Below, in pieces: positions 57,361 to 64,000 of a stretch of DNA of 64,000 bases. The notes below the pieces were generated by a model. The model had not been told where the DNA came from and did no database searches. It saw nothing but the letters and a program-made list of their open reading frames with translations. The translations under genes and the position numbers were made by a program. The stretch covers positions 22,720,001-22,784,000 of the forward strand of contig NW_024464918.1 of the NCBI RefSeq assembly GCF_017591425.1, written 5' to 3'. Numbering within the stretch: the stretch's first letter is position 1; each line of letters starts with the position of its first letter. The DNA is from Ochotona curzoniae. Lineage: Eukaryota > Chordata > Mammalia > Lagomorpha > Ochotonidae.

Positions 57361-58656
57361 TTATGTTTTTTCATTAACATGATATGGTTCCATAGATATA
57401 GTGAGTCTCCACTCTGCCCCTCCAAACCCCCTTCACTGCTTTCTCCCATACTATTACAATAGAATAGTCACAAAGCCAGCATCCTTCTGTTTAAATGTAT
57501 CATGGCATAATGGTATAGAAAATTATAGAAAATCTAGTATTCTGTCAAAATATAATTATCTGTTTCACTAGATTCCTCCTTATATTCGGAAATAGAGACG
57601 CATACCGCAGCATATATTCATTTTTTGGTATGCTTCATTATATGGCTCATCTGTGAGAATATGTATATATACATGTTTACCTGAATGTCTATTGGTCTTG
57701 TATTGTGCATGAAGGTTGCCTTATATCAGAAAGAACATACAATATTCGTCCTTTGGGAATTGGCACATTTCACAGAGCATAATGGTCTCTACTGGGACCA
57801 TTTTGCTGAAAATGGTACAACCTCGTTCTTTTTAATGGCTGAGTAGTAGTCCACGGAATAGAAGCACCAATTTCCTTATTCATCCTCTTTGAAAGGCATC
57901 TGGGTTGTTTCCATGTTTCCATTATTGTTTATTGTACAGCAGTGTATATAGGTCTACAGGTCATTTTCTCATATGCAGATTTCATTTTCTAGAGGTGGGT
58001 TACCTGGTTCATATGGCAGATCAATTTTCAGTTTTCTTGGCATTGTCCATACTGATTTACATAAAGGCTGTACTAGGCTACACTCCCACCAACAGTGAGG
58101 AGTGTACCTGTCCCACATCCATACCAGCAGGTGTTGTTAGTAGAGTTCTGAATGTAGACCAGCCTCACTGGAGTTAGGTGGAACCTCAATGTGGTTTTTA
58201 TTTGTATTTCCCTGACAGCTAGAGAGTCTGAGCGTTTTTTCATATGTGTATTAGCCATTTGAATTTGGTTTTTTTTGAAAAATATCTGTCCATTTCCCTA
58301 ACCTGTTTCTTCATAGGGTTGTTTGTTTTATTGTCATTGAGTTTCTGAAGCTCTTTGTAAATCCTGACTGTTAGTGCCCTCACAGTTGTATAGTGTGTAA
58401 TGATTTTCTCCCATTTTGTTGGTTGGTTCATCGCTTTGTTGATCGTTTCCTTTGCTGTAGAGAAGCTTCTTATCCTGATATAGTCCCATTTGTTAATTTT
58501 GGCCTTGCCTGCCTGTGCTTTTGGTGGCTTTTCTAAGTCTTTCCCAATTCCTGTATCTTGTAGCATGCATCTCATGTTTTCCTGCAATAGCTTGATGGTT
58601 TCTGGGTGCAGATTTGGACCCTTGGTCTGTTTAAAGCTTATTTTTATGTGAGACAC
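57361..58656 (-). mobile_element. Lagomorph L1, 3' UTR plus ORF2 end, 5'-truncated, minus strand
   Basis: It begins with a T-rich run and 'gatatggttccatagatatag', passes the 3' UTR (57480-57720), and shares long stretches with the L1 at 39.4-40.7 kb ('cagagcataatggtctctactgggaccattttgc', 'tttttaatggctgagtagta', 'ctcccaccaacagtgagg'). It stops in ORF2 near 58656, which is a typical 5' truncation. Confidence 0.88.
58240..58656 (-). pseudogene. L1 ORF2 C-terminal fragment (open frame, 138 codons)
   Basis: The longest credible coding remnant in the window. Translation on the minus strand contains 'LHPETIKLLQENMRC', 'DTGIGKD', 'KAKINKWDYIRIRSFSTAKE' and 'NQPTKWEKIITHYTT', which is the conserved C-terminal part of L1 ORF2 after the reverse transcriptase. 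It has no catalytic domain and is the 3' stub of a truncated insertion. The open frame means it is not very old. Confidence 0.85.
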
Positions 58657-61600
58657 TAGCTGTCACTTAAGCCCCCGTCACTGGACTGTCAGTGACATCC
58701 ATTGAAGAGGTTTTCTTTTCTTCTTGCCAGAGCCTTTTACAGTTAGACATCCCCACCCTTATTTTGAATGGAACCCAGGAAATAGTTTTATTTGAGTATC
58801 CTTACACACCTGAGTTTCTTGAGGAACAGCTAACAATATCCTCCAGGATTAAAGTTTTATTGGGAGGGAGAGAAGCTAGATTCACATGGGGAGCCAAGCG
58901 GACAAAATTCTCTCCTACTAAAATCAAACTACGTGATCCTTCCTTCAGGAAATGCTGACATAAAATGGTGTGTATAGGGAGAATGCAATTGCATGGACAC
59001 ATTTCCCAGTCTGCCTCAAAGGCACTAGATCGTAGAGTATTCATATTCTAACTAGGCCAACTGGATGTTTCAGATCTTACTTAGTGACTGTTCAAACTCA
59101 CTGAAGAAACAGAGCAACACATCTCTACTTCTTCCTTTGAATATCCTACTATTAAAATATCGATGTTTGTTTATAGAAACTTGCATTCTTACATTGGAGT
59201 CCAGCATTTCGCTAGCTGTTTTTAATAGTGAAATAGAAATAATAGTAGCATTATTGTAAAATGAATGGAGATAGCATTTATTAAAGGGCTCTGTGCAATG
59301 TTCAGTACAGATTAAGCCCTCCCTAAACAGTTCCCATTAAATGGTATTTTTCACTTCATAGAGTTAATTTCCTCCTGGCTATTCATCAAATCCAATTCTT
59401 TATCACTTTATATCTCTTTGTTATTTAAATGACAGATATCTGACCAACTCCATTAACGCTGTTGAATTCCTTTTTACGTTTCCTCATCTAAATTATTTGA
59501 CATTCCCCTCGATTCAAAGTAAAATGCATGTTCCATGGTAATACATGGTAACTCAATGAGCCATTGTTCTCTGGGTGATAAAACTATACCCAGTATGCCT
59601 TAGTAACAGCTTTGCAAAAGAATTGGAGTACTATGCCTCGTATCTAATATAAATTGCAGATAGAAGTATGTCTGTGTAAGTATTTTTTTTATGTAACTGC
59701 TATCTGTCAAGAAAACAAGGGATGTGAACACTTTATCAGAAATGTTATTGTAGCCTTTTTTTCACAGTTGGTAGCTAATTCAGATGTAGCTCATGAACTT
59801 TTCTTGCTACATTTTCTAGGTCATAACTCAGTGTCTGTTTTGATTAGCAAGAGAGCATGTAATTTCCTACCAGTCATTTGGCTTTTGCCTTTAGAAGTCA
59901 GGGATTCTACAATTGTTTATTAGTTTTTAATAGATTTAATCCATTAACTTCTGGTATGGATTTCATTTTAAAATGTTGTAGCTGCACCCCCAACACCACC
60001 CCTCTCAACTATTAGCTGCTGATTCTATTCATTTGCTAACCTTATGTTTGAAGTGAGTATCTACCCAGGTGACCCATTTTCTAAAGCTTGTGACTCTCAC
60101 ATGCCTAACAGCCAGAACTAGTCATGTAATTTCACTCTCTCAGCACTCTTGCCTGACTTCATCTATAAACCACCAGCATCCCAAACCCCATGGGCCCAGA
60201 CCACACAGATTAAAGTTTGTTTGTAACATTGAGCCTTGTGGAATTCTTCAGTTGCAAGCAGCAGAAACCCACTAGTTTCACTTTAGCAAAACAGGTGATT
60301 TTGGCAAAACATCGTTCAGCAAGTTCAAATTGTAATGGGATAGGACCGGGTCAGTTGATGGGCCCGTGACATTGAGTTGATGATCTGATAGGAAAGGTCT
60401 TCCAGGAATGAATGGACCCCTAACTTTTTTTAGTCCTTGAGTTGTTCAGTTCATGATCCGATATCTTAAGATAGAAAATTCAGCTATCTTAGATTGCACC
60501 ACATGCAAGTCCATCTTTATCAGAAAGTGTTGGACAGGTGATAGCCCTTAGGATGTTGTTATCAGTCAAGTGAATGAATGGAGAAGAATCAACACAAACA
60601 TGTATGGGTTTATTTATCCTTGTTTGGAACAATAATCAATATTAAAAAAATGGAAATTTTTCTGCTCCCCCCCATATTTAAAAATAAAAAACAAACAAAA
60701 GAAGAAGTTTTTCTTTACTTAAATATCATGGTGATATTTTCAAGTAGGCATACTTTATAGAACCACAAACTTACAAAAATGCTAAGGAGAATAAATGATT
60801 CTCAAATGCCAGAGTAGACCAGCTGTAGCAAAGCATCAAGGAGCTTTGTGTGTTTAAAAAAAAAAATAGTGATTACAGAAGTAGTACTTGTTTTAAATCT
60901 GAGTTGATCCTCAGAAGTGAATTTGAAGAACTGCCAAACTAGTTATTGAAAGCCTCAGATAGAAGGGTCATTCACCTGGGTCTCTCAGGCATGAAGAAAT
61001 ATCTCACATTTAAAAGCTGGCCTTGTCTTTGTGTGAAGTTTTTATACAATTGTAGAAATGCAGAGCCAGGTTTGAAAGATGATAGCATTCAAACTCGGTA
61101 ATGTTGTATGCATTCCACCTAAATATTTTTGCACTAAGAATTGAACAGTTGTTGTAAATCTATCATTTATCTGGCACACTATACACATATATCTATCCTG
61201 GTTTATATTAAAAGCACTAATTGGTTACGTGTAAACCTTTAAAGTTGCATGACTTTGGGTGTGCTCCTTAGACATTTATTGAAGCAATAAGTCTGGCGTC
61301 TCTTGGCATCTAAGAGACTCAGGCTTGACCCCCACGGGGGAACACACGGCCTGTGGTGCCAGATCCCAGAGTTCAAGTTCTTTTAGGGATAGCATGAACA
61401 AAACTCTAGATGTATATGTTATAGCATTTGAGAGCTTTATAGAAAACTAATATTGGCCTCTTCTCAGACCTTGCGAACTTGAGTTTCTGGGGATGGGTTT
61501 CATGTGCCTCTGTGTTTCAAGTGCCTTCCAGGCGATGGAGCTGCCATGTAGCCAGGCTGAAACGAAAGCTTAGGAACTTGTACGCTTTGGGGCTGATGGA

Positions 61601-61799
61601 GAAACTGTCAGGCTCTGTGCTCTGGCTTGGCGGGTAGCACTTGGAGTGCCATGCTGGAGGCTCATTTGTCCTACAGAGGTTGCAGGTTGGCAAACTCCCA
61701 GTTAAGTTCTCAGATTGATACCTTGTTTTTCACAAGCTATAATTTCAGAAAGCATCAAAAAAAGGTATATGCTTGCAATGAAAGAATCTCAACTGAATG
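58657..61799. other. Gene-free stretch with faint repeat traces
   Basis: A MIR-like piece lies at 59262-59345 ('agcatttattaaagggctctgtgcaatgttcagtac'). 60245-60330 ('cttcagttgcaagcagcagaaacccactagtttcactttagcaaaac') is a common mammalian repeat motif I cannot name. 61620-61690 ('ggcgggtagcacttggagtgccatgctgg') is CSINE-head-like but too short to call. No coding region recognised. Confidence 0.4.
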
Positions 61800-61925
61800 T
61801 GAACTGTGGTAATACAACAAGATGGAGGAATCCACCATGGGGAGAGGGTTTGGGGAGGAATGGGGGGAATCCCAGTACCTATAAAACTGTATCACATAAT
61901 GCAATGTAATTAATAAAAAAAAAAA
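61800..61925 (+). mobile_element. L1 3' terminus with G-quadruplex-capable tract
   Basis: 'gatggaggaatccaccatgg', a G-rich run, 'gggggaatcccagtacctataaaactgtatcacataatgcaatgtaattaat' and an A-tail. It is the same end as at 11.7 and 18.5 kb. The left limit is uncertain and may extend to about 61690. A minus-strand CSINE follows the A-tail. Confidence 0.78.
61839..61867 (+). other. G-quadruplex motif in L1 3' UTR
   Basis: Runs of G4 (61839-42), G3 (61846-48), G4 (61852-55) and G6 (61862-67) with loops of 3, 3 and 6 bases meet the G3+/N1-7 rule. G-rich quadruplex-forming tracts near L1 3' ends are known from other mammals. Confidence 0.85.
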
Positions 61926-62222
61926 GAGAAAAAAGTGTTTGTTTGAAAGGCAGAGTTACAGAGAGACAGAAAAAATATCTTCCATCCACCTGTTCACACC
62001 CCAAATGGTTGTAACAGCTGGAGCTGAGTTGGTCTGGAGCCAGGAGTCAGAGACATCTTCTAGCTCTCTCACATGAGTGGCAGGGGCCCAAGAATTTTGG
62101 TTGTGAACTTTTTTCCAGGAACAGGGAGTTGGATCAGAAGTGGAGCAGTGGGACTTGAACTATATGGGGTGCTGGTACTGTAGACAGCAGCCCTACCCAC
62201 CACACCCAACCCCTAGTCCCTA
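61926..62222 (-). mobile_element. CSINE (older), minus strand, next to an L1 A-tail
   Basis: 'gtgtttgtttgaaaggcagagttacagagagacag', 'cttccatccacctgttcacaccccaaatgg', 'ggagctgagttggtctggagccaggagtcag', 'agttggatcagaagtggagcagtgggacttgaac' and 'agcagccctacccaccacacccaacccc'. Its poly-T is reduced. Confidence 0.88.
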
Positions 62223-62351
62223 AGCATCACGTTCTACACCCCCTGGGACATGTGCCCACATCATTCCTTGTGTGTGTACTCAGTTACAAAATGCTCTTGC
62301 AAAGATTGATTGAAAGATAAGGTTGTTTTGGTACAAAAATGTTTTAAAATA

Positions 62352-62774
62352 CATTTTTAAAAAATTTTTTTATTTTTAGCTTTGAGTTTTATGGTACAAT
62401 TCTGTAGAGTCTAGGATTCCCCCTGCCAACGTCCCTACCCCCAACCGATTTTCCCCACACCATCACAATAGCATAGTCCTTCATAAGGAGTTATAATTCC
62501 ATCAGTCTGTTATTGAAGTGTGCCCGACATTGCTGGTACAATGTCAGACAGTCCCTCATCCCATTGCCTAGATATGTCCAACAGTTTCTTTGGGAGTCCG
62601 TCTTTGATTTGAAGTATTGATACATGGTGCATCGTGTCTTCACATCTGGATATGATCTCTATTATCCCATCACTATACATTCCAATTTGCATGTTGGTTT
62701 CTGTATATTAGAGAGAATATGTAGTATTTGTCTTTTGGGGGTTGACTTATTTCACTGAGCATAATGGTCTCTAT
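62352..62774 (-). mobile_element. Lagomorph L1 3' UTR, 5'-truncated, minus strand
   Basis: After an A/T-rich run: 'tttgagttttatggtacaattctgtagagtctaggattccccctgccaacgtccctacccccaacc' and on to 'gacttatttcactgagcataatggtctct', a phrase shared with the L1s at 39.5 and 57.8 kb. Its reverse complement is collinear with 18285-18540. Possible TSD TTTTAAAATA at 62342-62351 and 62775-62784 (AT-rich, so modest evidence). Confidence 0.85.
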
Positions 62775-62784
62775 TTTTAAAATA

Positions 62785-64000
62785 ATGTGTATTTTCTTGA
62801 AATTTTTGAAGATCACTTGTAATTGTTCAGCTTTTCATGCTCATTTACTATAGTGTAAGCTTCTTGAAGACAAGTAAATCTAGCTTAATCAGTTCTGATT
62901 CATAGGGCCAAGCATACTGCCCACGCTAGTGATACTTCAGCGCAAAACCAGAGGATATGAACAAATCTCTAAGCAGTCAAATTTTATTTACTATCTCATA
63001 ATTTCTCCTAGAAAAATAGAATGTAAGACAGCAAATTGTGATAACTTCTTTTCTGTTTCTCTTCTAGTTGGTTTAGAAAGTTTATCAAGTATCAGCCTTC
63101 TGGTCAGGACCACATTGACTTTGTAAGAAACTGTCTTATGTGGGGACATTACTAGACATCAGCAGGTCACATGTATTAAAATTGTATTGTGTCTCAGGTA
63201 TTTCCTCCCCAACAGCTTATGATGTTGATATTAATATTTTCCTTTAGTTGACAGATGAGAAACCGAGGCACAGCGAGGTCTGTAATACATGTCAGTTGTA
63301 TAGCCAGTGTTTGATCTCTCACATCTCACTCCCCTAATGATGCTCTCCTCGTTTGAAGACTGTGTGAACACAGTCCTTGGTCATCACCAAAAAGGTGGTC
63401 AGTCTCCAAAAGTTTTCTTATCATGCATTAAAGTTCTGCAGAGTATGAAAAGTTATATTGAGTTAACAGTAACTGTTCTGTTCCGCCTTTAGGGGAATAA
63501 GGAAAAAGCTAATGAAGAGCTGGCAGGGAAAACAAATTTGGATTGAACCATGAAATGTACTTTGGGAGATTTGGCCATCAGGGAAAAAAAAGGAGTGGGG
63601 AGCACTCCTAGTGAGGAGGGAAGCGCAGGAAAAGATGAGGAGTCACAGAAACAGCTAGGAGGATCCACTAAGTTCACCTGTGATGGATCTGCACAAGGAA
63701 GCAGTGGATGGTGAGGGGCACAGGGGTCGTGGTGAGGAAGATACACAGAGCTACTAGAACTCTTCTGGGAGGTCAGGCCAGTCTACTGGAGCAACAGAGT
63801 CACAGAATAAGGCTGGCCTCAGGCTTTGAATCCTGTGTTTACTTCGGCACTCTGTGTCTTTTCTTCTGGACTCTCAACTGGGTTTCTGGCTGTTGACTGC
63901 ATTCTCTGGCTGCAGCTACAAGCCTCTGTCATCCCAGCCACGCTTGAACTGTAAACGCTCAGCAATTGACAAGAGGCTGTTTCTCCAACAATCCAAGAAA
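62785..64000. other. Gene-free stretch with L2 and MIR ends
   Basis: An L2 3' end lies at 62835-62940 ('tatagtgtaagcttcttgaagacaag'). A minus-strand MIR lies at 63200-63330 ('gacagatgagaaaccgaggcacagcgaggtc'). 63480-64000 is unassigned, mildly purine-rich unique sequence with no recognised exon. Confidence 0.45.

Overview
This window is mammalian nuclear DNA, almost certainly from a lagomorph and most likely a pika (Ochotona) rather than a rabbit. The evidence is about seventeen copies of the lagomorph tRNA-derived C-repeat (CSINE). Several of these have the form 'cctagtggctaaagtcctc' at the head and 'cctttccaataaa' at the tail, which I associate with pika. There are also young lagomorph-type L1 copies. 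The species call rests on recall of repeat consensus sequences, not on a search.

I find no protein-coding gene, no exon I can defend, and no functional RNA gene. The open reading frames are short. The recognisable ones are decayed L1 ORF2 fragments; the rest lie in repeats or look like chance frames. The window reads as intergenic or deep intronic DNA, and its informative content is the transposon stratigraphy and a few non-coding signals.

Layout: 0-8 kb holds an inverted CSINE pair, two further CSINEs, an L2 LINE (5.3-6.5 kb) and MIR pieces. 8-20 kb holds CSINEs, two L1 3' ends, several old MIR/L2-class remnants, a polypyrimidine tract and a perfect G-quadruplex motif (20.13 kb). 21-26.5 kb is a block of ancient L1M sequence, mostly minus strand, with a 231-bp insertion flanked by a perfect 11-bp target-site duplication (TSD). 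27-31.4 kb holds CSINEs, an L2 reverse-transcriptase remnant and an old repeat split by a CSINE. 36.2-42.4 kb is a four-level nest: a MaLR (ERVL-type LTR element) carries an L1M, which carries a lagomorph L1, which carries a CSINE; a second CSINE sits directly in the MaLR. 43-47.8 kb holds a CSINE, MIR, L1M, an L1 ORF2 scrap and an L2 end. 47.8-51.8 kb is the most unique and relatively GC-rich stretch, with a consensus-matching CTCF motif at 50345-50358. 52-64 kb holds CSINEs, a long TG microsatellite, a MER5A remnant cut by an L1 (57.4-58.7 kb) and another L1 3' end.

Nothing here looks like a new biochemical system. The most useful observations are the nested insertion, a young L1 whose ORF2 is joined to an unrelated GC-richer head (possibly a spliced or chimeric L1), the CTCF motif, the G4 motifs (one inside an L1 3' UTR), and an unidentified repeat-like block at 52.3-53.05 kb.
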